Assembly (NCBI GenBank): GCA_947427285.1 | Contig: CANEHE010000008.1 | Location: forward strand, 18,028 to 82,027 | Direction: 5' to 3' | Length of the DNA stretch: 64,000 nt | DNA from: an uncultured Porphyromonadaceae bacterium | GTDB taxonomy: Bacteria; Bacteroidota; Bacteroidia; Bacteroidales; Muribaculaceae | Shown: positions 1 to 10,331 of the stretch, piece after piece | How the letters are laid out: every line of letters begins with the position of its first letter | How positions within the stretch are numbered: the first letter of the stretch is position 1 | Made by a program: the position numbers and the translations under genes | Notes under the pieces: generated by a model | What the model was told of the DNA's origin: nothing | The model's input: the letters and a program-made list of their open reading frames with translations, nothing else | Databases searched by the model: none

Positions 1-861
1 GCGATGGCCGGAATAAGATACGACCACAGCAGCATATACGGCAGTTTCGTCACTCCCCGCTTCCACCTGAAATACTCCCCTGCCCACATCATATCGCTGA
101 GGGCATCGGCCGGCAAAGGATACCGGACCGACCATCCCCTTGCCGAACACAACAATCTTCTGGCATCCGGCCGACAGATCACAATCAGCGGACTCGACCA
201 GGAAAAAGCCTGGAACTTCGGCATAAGTTCGGCCATCAACATCCCGACAGACAACCGCGACATCAAACTCAATCTGGAATACTACTACACCCGCTTCGGA
301 TCGCAGACTGTGATCGACTATGACTCCAATCCATGGGAGATAGCCATCTACTCAACCAAAGGACTGAGTTACAGCCACACTTTCCAGATCGACGCAAGTT
401 ATATGCCGGTGCGCGGATTTGACATCACAGCCGCCTACCGATACAATGACGTCAAATCCACATACGCCGGAGGGATAAGAAGAGAAAAGCCCCTCACCAA
501 CCGATACAAGGCCCTTCTCACACTCTCTTATTCCACTCCGCTAAAACTATGGCAGTTTGACATCACCTGCCAGCTGAACGGAGGGGGCCGCATGCCCGAC
601 CCCTACACATTGCCCGACGGCCAGCTTTCCTGGCCTGAAAGGTTTCCGGCCTATTTCCAACTCAACGCACAGGTGACACGCTGGTTCAGGCACTTCTCAA
701 TATACATCGGAGGAGAAAATCTGACGAACTTCCGCCAGAAAAATCCCATAATCGGAGCGTCTGACCCCTGGAGTCCGGCATTTGAACCGACCATGGTATG
801 GGGGCCGGTGCACGGAGCCATGGCATATATCGGCATCCGCTTCAATTTCGGCAAACTTTAA
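1..861 (+). CDS. TonB-dependent receptor, C-terminal part (5' end outside window)
   Basis: The frame is open from base 1, so the ORF-track ATG at 4 is internal and the gene begins upstream. The visible 286 residues alternate short polar and aromatic strands, as in an outer-membrane beta-barrel. They end in strands such as FSIYIGGENLTNF and a final aromatic strand (YIGIRFNFGKL), the usual end of a TonB-dependent receptor that is inserted by BAM. The plug and TonB box are not visible, so the ligand is unknown. A secreted heavy-metal-associated protein follows 45 nt downstream on the same strand, so a metal or metal complex is a possible ligand; that is inference from context only. Confidence 0.85.
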   Translation, partial: AMAGIRYDHSSIYGSFVTPRFHLKYSPAHIISLRASAGKGYRTDHPLAEHNNLLASGRQITISGLDQEKAWNFGISSAINIPTDNRDIKLNLEYYYTRFGSQTVIDYDSNPWEIAIYSTKGLSYSHTFQIDASYMPVRGFDITAAYRYNDVKSTYAGGIRREKPLTNRYKALLTLSYSTPLKLWQFDITCQLNGGGRMPDPYTLPDGQLSWPERFPAYFQLNAQVTRWFRHFSIYIGGENLTNFRQKNPIIGASDPWSPAFEPTMVWGPVHGAMAYIGIRFNFGKL

Positions 862-877
862 GAGCTTGTTTAAAAAT
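860..877 (+). repeat. Solo copy of an element end (AGAGnnTGTTTAAAAAT motif)
   Basis: AAGAGCTTGTTTAAAAAT overlaps the TAA stop of the receptor gene. It differs by one base from the terminus of the inverted-repeat element at 34757 and of the copy at 63919. Only the terminus is present here, with no element body after it. Confidence 0.5.
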
Positions 878-906
878 AAACATTCATACAAAACCGTTAA
901 ACTGAC

Positions 907-1362
907 ATGAAAAAGATTCTGACCATCGTGACGCTCATGGCTGCCGTGTTCAGCCTCTGCGCCAAAGACCTCAAGACAATCGTCTTCACAACCCAGCCCC
1001 CGATGAGCTGTGAGAACTGCGAGAATAAAATCAAAGGCAATCTCCGCTTTGAGAAGGGTGTGAAAGATATCCGGACCAGTGTGGCAAACCAGGAGGTAAA
1101 AATCACCTTCGATCCTGAAAAGACCAACCAGAAAGCTCTGGAGACCGCATTCGGGAAAATCGGATATAAAGTAAGCGTGAAGGGAACCGCCACTGCCAAA
1201 AAACTATGTCCGGAGACAGGCAAACCCTGTGCAGGCTCAGACGGCAAGACCTGCTGCTCCAAAAAGAAAAAAGCGAATTGCGACAGTAAGAAAACGTGTA
1301 CCGACAGCAAAAAGGTATGTACTGCCAACAAGAAAGCGTGCACCAGTACCTGTAAAAAATAA
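907..1362 (+). CDS. Secreted heavy-metal-associated (HMA) domain protein with Cys-rich tail
   Basis: This 151-aa protein has an N-terminal signal peptide (about residues 1-19) and an HMA fold (about 23-97) with the metal-binding motif MSCENC at 33-38. The HMA family binds Cu(I), Zn or similar soft metals through the two Cys of MxCxxC. After the HMA domain comes a Lys/Thr/Ser-rich tail of about 50 residues with nine Cys in short spacings (for example TCCSKKKK), which looks metallothionein-like. It probably acts in the periplasm as a metal chaperone or buffer. It lies 45 nt after a TonB-dependent receptor gene, so the two may be cotranscribed and act together. The metal identity cannot be read from sequence. 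Confidence 0.85.
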   Translation: MKKILTIVTLMAAVFSLCAKDLKTIVFTTQPPMSCENCENKIKGNLRFEKGVKDIRTSVANQEVKITFDPEKTNQKALETAFGKIGYKVSVKGTATAKKLCPETGKPCAGSDGKTCCSKKKKANCDSKKTCTDSKKVCTANKKACTSTCKK

Positions 1363-1399
1363 ACCGGAATATGCCTTCTGGCGATTGATTCAGACACTA

Positions 1400-1439
1400 A
1401 AGAACCGGGATTGTGAAGAGTTTCGCAATCCCGGTTCTT
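1400..1439. terminator. Bidirectional hairpin terminator between convergent genes
   Basis: AAGAACCGGGATTG pairs perfectly with CAATCCCGGTTCTT. Three Watson-Crick pairs and one GU pair extend the stem to about 18 bp with a 4-nt loop. It lies between the converging HMA and M48 genes. No long T tract is present on either side. Confidence 0.75.
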
Positions 1440-1465
1440 CAATACCTTGTTGTCAACAAGGACGT

Positions 1466-2275
1466 TTATTTCTTGGAGGCAGCGGATTCAGGGCGTTTGA
1501 GACCGTCTTTCTCACAACGTTTCGTCATGTTCTTGATCCGGGCAGATGTCTCGGGATGGGAGGAGAACATCTTGGAAAAATAACTTGACTTCGCACCGCT
1601 GGAATTCTCCATCTTCTGAAATTTCTCAAATGCCATGACCATCCCCCACGGATTGCGCCCGTGTGTCTTGAGGAAATCATAACCGCAGTTGTCGGCCTCA
1701 TTCTCCTGTTTCTGCGAATATTTCGCGTTGATAAACGACTCTCCGAGTGTGCCGAGTTGCGATTCCGTCAAAGCTGCGGCCTTGCCGCCTGTGGAGGCTA
1801 CCGCATCCTTAAGAGCACCGGTGAGAAGCTGCGTGCGGAATGCATTCTTGGAATGGCGTTTGAGCACATGTCCTATCTCATGGCCTATTATCCCCATGAG
1901 TTCATCATCGTCCATAATGTCCATCAATGAGGAGAATACCCGCACGCTTCCGTCGGGACATGCGAACGCGTTCACATCTGTCACATTGTAGACCTTGAAG
2001 TTCAAAGGTATGCCGTCGGCATCCTTGATTCCCTCCGTAAGTTTCCTGAGACGGATCGTATAGGGATCATCCTCGGGAAGCACAGGATTGTTCTTATCCA
2101 TCCAGTCTACCGACTCCTTGACATACGAAGCCATCTGGGCATCCGTAAGGGTTGCGGCCTGTACGGCTTTGGTAGCCCCGCCGATTGCTTTCTTGAGATT
2201 GAACTGGGCCGATGCGGGCAACACAGTCAAAGCGCAGAAGAGTGCAAGAATCACTCCCTTTGTTCTCTTTTTCAT
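1466..2275 (-). CDS. M48 family zinc metalloprotease (secreted)
   Basis: The protein has 269 aa with a signal peptide ending near ASAQ (residue 24) and no lipobox Cys. The catalytic motif is GHEIGHVLKRH, with HEIGH at 132-136, and ENEAD downstream supplies the third zinc ligand. This is the arrangement of M48 (Ste24/BepA/LoiP-like) peptidases. Such proteins generally act in periplasmic or outer-membrane protein quality control; the substrate here is unknown. The gene stands alone, convergent with the HMA gene and downstream of gyrB with about 100 nt between. The ATG at 2275 is the only start that keeps the signal peptide. Confidence 0.9.
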   Translation of the reverse strand: MKKRTKGVILALFCALTVLPASAQFNLKKAIGGATKAVQAATLTDAQMASYVKESVDWMDKNNPVLPEDDPYTIRLRKLTEGIKDADGIPLNFKVYNVTDVNAFACPDGSVRVFSSLMDIMDDDELMGIIGHEIGHVLKRHSKNAFRTQLLTGALKDAVASTGGKAAALTESQLGTLGESFINAKYSQKQENEADNCGYDFLKTHGRNPWGMVMAFEKFQKMENSSGAKSSYFSKMFSSHPETSARIKNMTKRCEKDGLKRPESAASKK

Positions 2276-2319
2276 AGATTATACAGTATTTAAGTAAGTG
2301 ATTATCCGGTAGTAAATCA

Positions 2320-2352
2320 CGTCTCCGTAATCCTTATTGGAAAGCGGAGACG
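2320..2352 (-). terminator. Probable gyrB terminator hairpin
   Basis: CGTCTCCG and CGGAGACG form an 8-bp perfect stem around a 17-nt loop, 24 nt beyond the gyrB stop. There is no clear T tract. Confidence 0.5.
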
Positions 2353-2375
2353 CTGTAAGCGTATGTCGAGCCCGG

Positions 2376-4463
<2,088 letters not shown>

Positions 4464-4478
4464 TTATAAAAATTAGGA

Positions 4479-6896
4479 TTATTCAGCCAGAAGCGAACGA
4501 GAAGGTTCCTGAATGACATCTCTTACCGGGACAGCAGAAGCTCCCGAAAGAGGTCTGAGAGAAGAGGTCCTGGAAGTCACATTTCCCTGAGCGGCGGGAT
4601 ATTCCACTCCCTGGTAATTCATCAGTGAGACATCTATGCGGCTATTTTCCCTGACCGCATAAGCGGGAATGGGATAACGCCAACCGTTGATGGCCGATGT
4701 CGACAATGTGCCCGACATTGAGGCAGGCCAGTTGCCCGACGATGTGTCGCCCGACACGTACATCCGGCGTTCGAGGGGGAGATTCCAGCGTTTCTGGTCG
4801 AACCAACCGTGACCTTCGCCCCACAGTTCTATCCGACGATAACGCTGTATCTCCTGGAGCAATGCTTCGCCGGAGGCAGTGCATGAATAGGAGGAATCAC
4901 GACTGATGTTGAGCGATATAAGAAGCTGGCGCGCCATATTTTCATCCCCGAGACGGTAAGCCGCCTCTGCCTGGGAAAGCAGAACCTCCTCCGCACGGAG
5001 GAACACCACTGCATCCGTAAAGGAATAGGTCGGCTGGGAAGCATAGAATTTCACCTGCGCACCGAACTGAACCGGTACATATGACCCCGAACGGGCAAAT
5101 GCGGGATCGGTGGCACCCGTCGGCTTGGCACTTGCAAGAATGCTTGCGAACATCCTTGAGCCAGATTGCCATGATCCGCCACGCAGATATGTCAGAGTCT
5201 GACTGTCGACGTTGTCCGGATTATACCAGGCATTCCAAGTCGGCATCCTTGAAGCATAGTCCGGCATCGCGAAAAGACGACGACGCATATCGGTCTCCGG
5301 TATGGACATATATAGATCCTTATCTATGGCACCGGGAGCATATCGCCAGAGTGAAGGATAGACTCCGTTACAGGTATTAAAGGAATGGGCAGCCCAATAA
5401 TAAAGTCCTATTTCTCCTCCGCCCGGCATTATCTCATAACCATTGGTGGCACCCCACAGCCAGCTGCGTGTCGGGGTGAAGAATCCCGCTTTGAGATCAT
5501 CGGGGGTGGAAAGTGTCTTTCCGGTCATGATGGCTGCGGCAAGATCGCGGGCCGTCGACCAGTCTTCCCTGAGCATGGCAAGACGCATCTTCACGGCACG
5601 CGCCACATCGAGGCCGGGCATCAGAATGTCGGAAGAGACTGCCGGTACCCGTGTAAACACAGCGATCGCCTGGTCAAGATCGGCATAACACTGAGCGAGA
5701 ATATCCTTCATCTTCGCCAGAGGCTGGTGTTCTGTAGAGAAAGATGTCTCAAGAGGAACGCAATATGCCTCTCCGCCATTTGAATCCTGCCAACGTGAGC
5801 CATAGATCTGAAGCAACCGCCAGTAGGCATGACTGCGAAGAACAAGCATCCTCGCACGCACCACATCTATCTCGTCAGACGTCACACTCCCTTCGAAACG
5901 GCCAAGTTGGGAGATTACAAAATTGGCCAGAGCCACACTGCTGAAGCACATCTCCCAGGGAATAGCCTGCACCACAAGATCTGTTTTTTTCAACAGCTCC
6001 CATCCGAAGCCGATTTCCATAGCCAGACCACTGATCAGATTCTGCGATAAAGCATCTCCTACCGCCTGCATGATATACGGCTCACCGGTGGCATTGGGAG
6101 CGTGGAAGGCGATATCCTGATACTGTGTATACAGCGACCGCATTGCGATTGTCTCAATGGCATTGAATATCTCCGATGAGGGCTTCTCTGCCGATACACG
6201 GAATGTGATCGGTTCATTAGGCATGACGACTGCGTATGTCCAGACTCCTGGCTCTCCCTCGACAGGTCTGAATATCCCGTAACCTCCGTACCTTTTGTTC
6301 AGATCCTCCCGCTGGGAGGATGTATATACACTTCGCCGATAGAACGCATTGGTACCGTTATGCACAAAATCGGCCGGACCGAAAGCATAATCGTAATTCC
6401 AGAAAGCCTCGTCCTGAAGGTAGCCGCTCATCTCAAGATGGGAACCAACCACAGGATAATACCCTTCGGGAGCCTCGATACGCAGACGCAGAAGGGAGCC
6501 ACATTTCACATCCCCCTCTTCAGCGCGGGTCGGAACACTTCTGACATTGGCATCCTCGGTAACAATCTCGTACGACACCTTTATCTCCGGCTGTCCCGGA
6601 GTCTCACTGTCGGTCTCCACTGTGACAGGATAACTCTCCTGTCCCCACCGTACAAAACGGATGTCGGAGATGCCCGGCGTTTCTGCCGTAGCCCAGCTGC
6701 CGGCCACATACCATAAATCACCGTTCCGCTGCATTACGAACGGCTTAGTGCTATGTGAAGGATAATGGGAATGCAGAATCTTGCCGGTATGGTCATAATA
6801 ATCCACACGGGTGCTTCCGGGAGTATACTGAGCCACAGCGGAAGGAGCTGCCGCAGCCAGAGCGGCAAAAGCGGATATCAGTAGTCTTTTCATCAT
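4479..6896 (-). CDS. SusD/RagB-like protein with N-terminal extension and no lipobox
   Basis: The 805-aa protein has a signal peptide (about 1-22, ending SAVAQ). An N-terminal stretch of about 220 residues follows that I do not recognise. After it comes a SusD/RagB-like region (about 240-770) with alpha-helical TPR-type sequence. SusD hallmarks include YRRIELWGEGHGWFDQKRW and the terminal WRYPIPAY. Normal SusD proteins are lipoproteins that cap a SusC transporter at the cell surface. Here no Cys follows the signal sequence and no SusC gene is adjacent. The start overlaps the stop of the upstream small secreted protein (ATGA), so the two are translationally coupled. Ligand and location are unknown; a surface or periplasmic binding role is inference. 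Confidence 0.8.
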   Translation of the reverse strand: MMKRLLISAFAALAAAAPSAVAQYTPGSTRVDYYDHTGKILHSHYPSHSTKPFVMQRNGDLWYVAGSWATAETPGISDIRFVRWGQESYPVTVETDSETPGQPEIKVSYEIVTEDANVRSVPTRAEEGDVKCGSLLRLRIEAPEGYYPVVGSHLEMSGYLQDEAFWNYDYAFGPADFVHNGTNAFYRRSVYTSSQREDLNKRYGGYGIFRPVEGEPGVWTYAVVMPNEPITFRVSAEKPSSEIFNAIETIAMRSLYTQYQDIAFHAPNATGEPYIMQAVGDALSQNLISGLAMEIGFGWELLKKTDLVVQAIPWEMCFSSVALANFVISQLGRFEGSVTSDEIDVVRARMLVLRSHAYWRLLQIYGSRWQDSNGGEAYCVPLETSFSTEHQPLAKMKDILAQCYADLDQAIAVFTRVPAVSSDILMPGLDVARAVKMRLAMLREDWSTARDLAAAIMTGKTLSTPDDLKAGFFTPTRSWLWGATNGYEIMPGGGEIGLYYWAAHSFNTCNGVYPSLWRYAPGAIDKDLYMSIPETDMRRRLFAMPDYASRMPTWNAWYNPDNVDSQTLTYLRGGSWQSGSRMFASILASAKPTGATDPAFARSGSYVPVQFGAQVKFYASQPTYSFTDAVVFLRAEEVLLSQAEAAYRLGDENMARQLLISLNISRDSSYSCTASGEALLQEIQRYRRIELWGEGHGWFDQKRWNLPLERRMYVSGDTSSGNWPASMSGTLSTSAINGWRYPIPAYAVRENSRIDVSLMNYQGVEYPAAQGNVTSRTSSLRPLSGASAVPVRDVIQEPSRSLLAE

Positions 6897-7432
6897 TTTG
6901 TCAGGATTTTAAAAGTGGTACCGTCAATATCGACGATATGGACTCCGGCCCCGTAACGGGCGATATCAATCTCTGTGTCAGACGTGATGGTGAAAGCGGC
7001 CTCCGCCACACCCGCAGCCGACCATACGGATATTTTCACAGGCGACTCCACCTGTGTGACACGCATCTTTCCACCGTCGACGTCAACATTCACTTTCGCC
7101 GAAACAGTGACATCTTCGACACCGGACAATCCGGAGAATGACATATACTCCAGATTATCGAGAGGCATGTCAAGATAGATGATCGACCCGGGAATATCAG
7201 CAGAGGGATGAATTTTCCCGTTATCATCCATTTCGACATTGCCGGTATAGAGCACCAGAGCCATCGGTTCGCCTTTAGGCTGAGTATATACCGAAAACAT
7301 GTCACCGGTAATATCAAAGGAGATCGTCTTCCAGTCGGCGGTTATCACTATCACCGACGGCGACGCCCCGGAAGCTGAAAGTCCGGCACAGGCAATGGCA
7401 CCAAGACTCAGAATACGACATAATCGATTCAT
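6893..7432 (-). CDS. Small secreted protein with T9SS-like C-terminal beta region
   Basis: This 179-aa protein has a signal peptide (about 1-23, SASGA). The middle carries short beta-rich segments including MPLDNLEYMSFSG. The last 45 residues (VKISVWSAAG to GVHIVDIDGTTFKILTK) resemble the beta-sandwich sorting domain of type IX secretion cargo, with the usual xGVYxVxV-like strand. I do not recognise a named family. It overlaps the SusD-like gene by 4 nt and would be made first from the shared transcript. Whether the organism has a T9SS is not visible here. Confidence 0.7.
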   Translation of the reverse strand: MNRLCRILSLGAIACAGLSASGASPSVIVITADWKTISFDITGDMFSVYTQPKGEPMALVLYTGNVEMDDNGKIHPSADIPGSIIYLDMPLDNLEYMSFSGLSGVEDVTVSAKVNVDVDGGKMRVTQVESPVKISVWSAAGVAEAAFTITSDTEIDIARYGAGVHIVDIDGTTFKILTK

Positions 7433-7477
7433 AACTTTATTAGGTTGTTGTTTAACAATAAGAAATTATTCACGGCA

Positions 7478-7485
7478 CAAAGATA
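7478..7485 (-). promoter_or_regulatory. -7 element for the 7432-4479 operon
   Basis: Minus-strand TATCTTTG matches the TAnnTTTG -7 consensus, 46 nt upstream of the ATG at 7432. No good TTTG -33 is present; a perfect inverted repeat (7514-7549) lies just upstream instead. Confidence 0.5.
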
Positions 7486-7513
7486 TAAAGAATCCTCCGG
7501 TTTACCCCCCCGA

Positions 7514-7582
7514 GTAGTTAAAAATTGCAAAACGGCAATTTTTAACTACATTTTCCGTAAATCACCGCAAAAATGCGGCGAT
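7514..7582. repeat. Two inverted repeats in the divergent gap upstream of hpt and the SusD-like operon
   Basis: GTAGTTAAAAATTGC (7514-7528) pairs perfectly over 15 bp with 7535-7549 around a 6-nt loop. A second dyad, ATCACCGCA/TGCGGCGAT (7561-7569, 7574-7582), has one mismatch and an AAAA loop. Part of it recurs as TTCACCGCAAA at 7594. The gap 7433-7784 holds no convincing gene. The dyads may be operators for the leftward promoter or a terminator-like structure. Confidence 0.6.
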
Positions 7583-7672
7583 TATTTGACATTTTCACCG
7601 CAAATATCTTTCTTCGTTGCTTTCTGATTTTATGGATTCCGATGCCGTCGCCCTGTGTCCAGGACAACGGAG

Positions 7673-7703
7673 TTGCGCGTTCGGAGAATTATGACTACCT
7701 TTG
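7673..7703 (+). promoter_or_regulatory. hpt promoter
   Basis: TTG at 7673-7675, a 20-nt spacer and TACCTTTG at 7696-7703 fit the Bacteroidetes promoter. They lie about 80 nt before the hpt start. Confidence 0.6.
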
Positions 7704-7784
7704 TCCCAAATTTTTTGTTTCCGCCGGACAAGCTCAAAAAACAGGTCCGCACGGAGCTGTCACACACAAAAAAGCTGAGTGAAT

Positions 7785-8330
7785 ATGGAAAACAAACTCG
7801 TTGTCAACGGACTCAAATTCGTGCCCTATCTCAAGGAGGAGGAGATTCTGAAGCAAGTGAAGCGCGTAGCGGAGGAACTGCGCCGCGATCTGGAAGGGAA
7901 GAAACCCCTTTTCCTCTGTGTGCTCAACGGCGCGTTCATCTTCGCGGCTGATCTTTTCCGCGAGACCGGACTTAACGACGCACAGATTGCTTTCGTGCGC
8001 TATGCCTCCTACGAAGGGACCTCCTCCACAGGCAAGGTAAAGCAGATGATGGGCCTCCCCGACAACATCGAGGGGCGCGATATAGTCATAATAGAGGATA
8101 TTGTCGACACCGGTCTGACGGCCGACAGGATGATCGCCGACATACGCAAGCATAATCCGGCCTCGGTGCGCTTCGTCACTCTGCTCCACAAGCCTGCAAG
8201 CTCCAAGACAGGTTTCGTGCCCGACTACGTGGCTTTCGCCATTCCGCCGAAATTCATCATCGGCTACGGACTCGATCTCGACGGCAAAGTGCGCAATCTG
8301 CGCGACATCTACGTCAACACAGAGGACTGA
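7785..8330 (+). CDS. hpt: Hypoxanthine phosphoribosyltransferase
   Basis: The enzyme salvages hypoxanthine and guanine to IMP and GMP using PRPP, in the cytoplasm. The PRPP-binding loop is VIIEDIVDTGLTADRM (about residues 102-117), and the flexible-loop region around YASYEGTSSTGKV is also typical. The ORF track begins at a GTG at 7779; the ATG at 7785 gives a normal 181-aa protein and is preferred. adk follows 38 nt downstream, so the two purine genes probably share the upstream promoter. Confidence 0.93.
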   Translation: MENKLVVNGLKFVPYLKEEEILKQVKRVAEELRRDLEGKKPLFLCVLNGAFIFAADLFRETGLNDAQIAFVRYASYEGTSSTGKVKQMMGLPDNIEGRDIVIIEDIVDTGLTADRMIADIRKHNPASVRFVTLLHKPASSKTGFVPDYVAFAIPPKFIIGYGLDLDGKVRNLRDIYVNTED

Positions 8331-8368
8331 CAACTATCGTTTTAGAAACTATCGAAACACACTGACAC

Positions 8369-8971
8369 ATGCTCAATCTCGTCTTATTCGGAGCTCCCGG
8401 CAGCGGAAAAGGCACCCAGAGTGCCAAACTGATAGACCAATACGGTCTTTACCACATATCCACCGGCGAATTGCTGCGCGACCACATTGCCCGCGGCACT
8501 GAACTGGGAAAGACCGCAGACTCATACATATCGCGCGGACAACTGATCCCGGACGAACTGATGACAGAGATCCTCGACGATGTGCTTGACAAACATGCCT
8601 CGGAGAAAAACGGAGTGGTGTTCGACGGATATCCGCGCACCATCCCTCAGGCGGAGGCTCTGAAACGACTGCTGCGCAAACGAGGTTCGGATCTGCATGC
8701 CGTAATAGGGCTGGAGGTGCCCGAAGATGAACTTGTCGACCGCATGATCAAACGGGGCAAAGAGACAGGACGTGCCGACGACAATCTTGAGACCATAAAG
8801 AAACGTCTTGACGTATATCACAGCCAGACATGCCCCTTGAGGGAGTACTATAAAAACGAGGGTAAATATATCGGTGTCAACGGTTCGGGAATCGTCGACG
8901 AAATTTTCAACCATATCGCCGAGGGGATAGAAAAGGCCACAGGCCGTGTACCCCGCTCACGTCACCGCTGA
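8369..8971 (+). CDS. adk: Adenylate kinase
   Basis: This cytoplasmic enzyme interconverts ATP plus AMP with two ADP. The P-loop GAPGSGKGTQ is at residues 8-17. The AMP-binding motif HISTGELLRDH, the FDGYPRT motif and the RADDNLETIKKRL region after a short LID all match. The 200-aa length fits the short-LID form, which lacks the zinc-binding Cys. The last residues (RVPRSRHR) are a basic tail. It lies 38 nt after hpt and 34 nt before the DUF2851 gene, a likely operon. Confidence 0.96.
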   Translation: MLNLVLFGAPGSGKGTQSAKLIDQYGLYHISTGELLRDHIARGTELGKTADSYISRGQLIPDELMTEILDDVLDKHASEKNGVVFDGYPRTIPQAEALKRLLRKRGSDLHAVIGLEVPEDELVDRMIKRGKETGRADDNLETIKKRLDVYHSQTCPLREYYKNEGKYIGVNGSGIVDEIFNHIAEGIEKATGRVPRSRHR

Positions 8972-9005
8972 CCCCGGGATCCTATTTTAACACCCCTCTC
9001 CTCTC

Positions 9006-10331
9006 ATGGAAAAGATGTATCAGTATCTCTGGCGGACCGCCGCGCTCGGCAGGGATTTCCATCTTACCGACGGGAGGATGCTCCATCTGGTCAATCCCGG
9101 AAATCAGAATTTTGATGCCGGCCCCGATTTCTCCAACGCCCGCATACGTGTCGACGGCATGCAATGGGCCGGAAACGTGGAGATACATTTACGCGCATCA
9201 GACTGGTATCATCATGGACACGACCGCAATCCGGTCTACGACCAAGTGATGCTGCATGTGGTGGGAGTCAACGACCGGTCTGTGACACGGAAAGACGGAT
9301 CCATGATGCCGACACTGGTATTCAATGTTCCGGAGGAGGCGCAAAGGCTTTATGTCTCACTCACATCCCCGGTAGCGGAGAAGATCAGATGCGCCGCCTC
9401 GATATCGAAAATACCGCGTCTTACTCTGGAAGACTGGCTGGAATCACTCGCGCTTGAAAGGATCCAGGAGAAGGCTACAAGGATTCTTGACGAGAACGAC
9501 AACCTCCGGGGCGACTGGGAGCAGACTTGCTTCGTGACTCTTGCAAGGGGACTTGGATTCGGACTCAACGGAGTCCCTTTCGAAATACTCGCCCGCAGCC
9601 TGCCCCTTAAATTCATACGCCGACATTCCGACAATCTGTTTCAGATCGAGGCGTTGCTCTTCGGGCAGGCGGGAATGCTCGATTCCTCATGCCGGATCTT
9701 CGACGACTATTATCAGCAACTATGCCGCGAATATTATTTCCTTGCCAGAAAATACAGCCTGAAGCCGATGCAGACGTCGGTATGGAAATTCGCCAGAACA
9801 CGCCCGCAGAATTTCCCGCACCGGCGCATCGCTTTTCTATGCAAGGCTCTTGAAGGGGGATTCCCCCTCATGGGCAGTCTTCTCGACGCCGATACCCCTG
9901 AACAGACTCTCTCGCTCTTCGGATGGAGGCTGTCCGGCTTCTGGAAAGACCGCTTCTCATTCGACACACCTGCATCACGGACAACTGACCGTCTCAGTCA
10001 GACATCCGTCTATTCTCTGGCGATCAATGTGGCCGCCCCTCTGATGTATGCCTACGCCGCCAGACACGGCAACGAATCTCCTGCACTGCGTGCGCTGAGA
10101 CTGCTGGAACTGTTGCCTCCCGAGAAAAACACACTCACACGCGATTTCGAAACCCTCGGACTCTGTGCCGCCAATGCCATGCGCAGTCAGGCTCTGATAC
10201 AGCTTCACAAACGATACTGCGACGAGGGCCGCTGTCTCGACTGCCGGTTCAGCAACCGCATGATCGCGGCTGTGGCACACGAATCCGCAGGTATCTATAC
10301 TGTAGTATCCGAAAACGAGGAATGGCTATGA
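9006..10331 (+). CDS. DUF2851 family protein
   Basis: This 441-aa protein has the N-terminal signature of DUF2851, with NPGNQNFDAGPDFSNARI and GNVEIHLRASDWYHHGHD at about residues 31-77. The family is widespread in Bacteroidetes and I know of no established function. The acidic and His residues in that N-terminal block hint at a nuclease-like or metal-binding fold, which is inference. There is no signal peptide or membrane segment. A C-terminal cluster, CDEGRCLDCRF, has three Cys. It overlaps the glycerate kinase start by 10 nt. Confidence 0.8.
   Translation: MEKMYQYLWRTAALGRDFHLTDGRMLHLVNPGNQNFDAGPDFSNARIRVDGMQWAGNVEIHLRASDWYHHGHDRNPVYDQVMLHVVGVNDRSVTRKDGSMMPTLVFNVPEEAQRLYVSLTSPVAEKIRCAASISKIPRLTLEDWLESLALERIQEKATRILDENDNLRGDWEQTCFVTLARGLGFGLNGVPFEILARSLPLKFIRRHSDNLFQIEALLFGQAGMLDSSCRIFDDYYQQLCREYYFLARKYSLKPMQTSVWKFARTRPQNFPHRRIAFLCKALEGGFPLMGSLLDADTPEQTLSLFGWRLSGFWKDRFSFDTPASRTTDRLSQTSVYSLAINVAAPLMYAYAARHGNESPALRALRLLELLPPEKNTLTRDFETLGLCAANAMRSQALIQLHKRYCDEGRCLDCRFSNRMIAAVAHESAGIYTVVSENEEWL

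Noticed and set aside
7573-7782. 69-aa plus-strand ORF before hpt
   Set aside because: It contains the hpt promoter and one of the dyads and has no domain features, so it is more likely noncoding.
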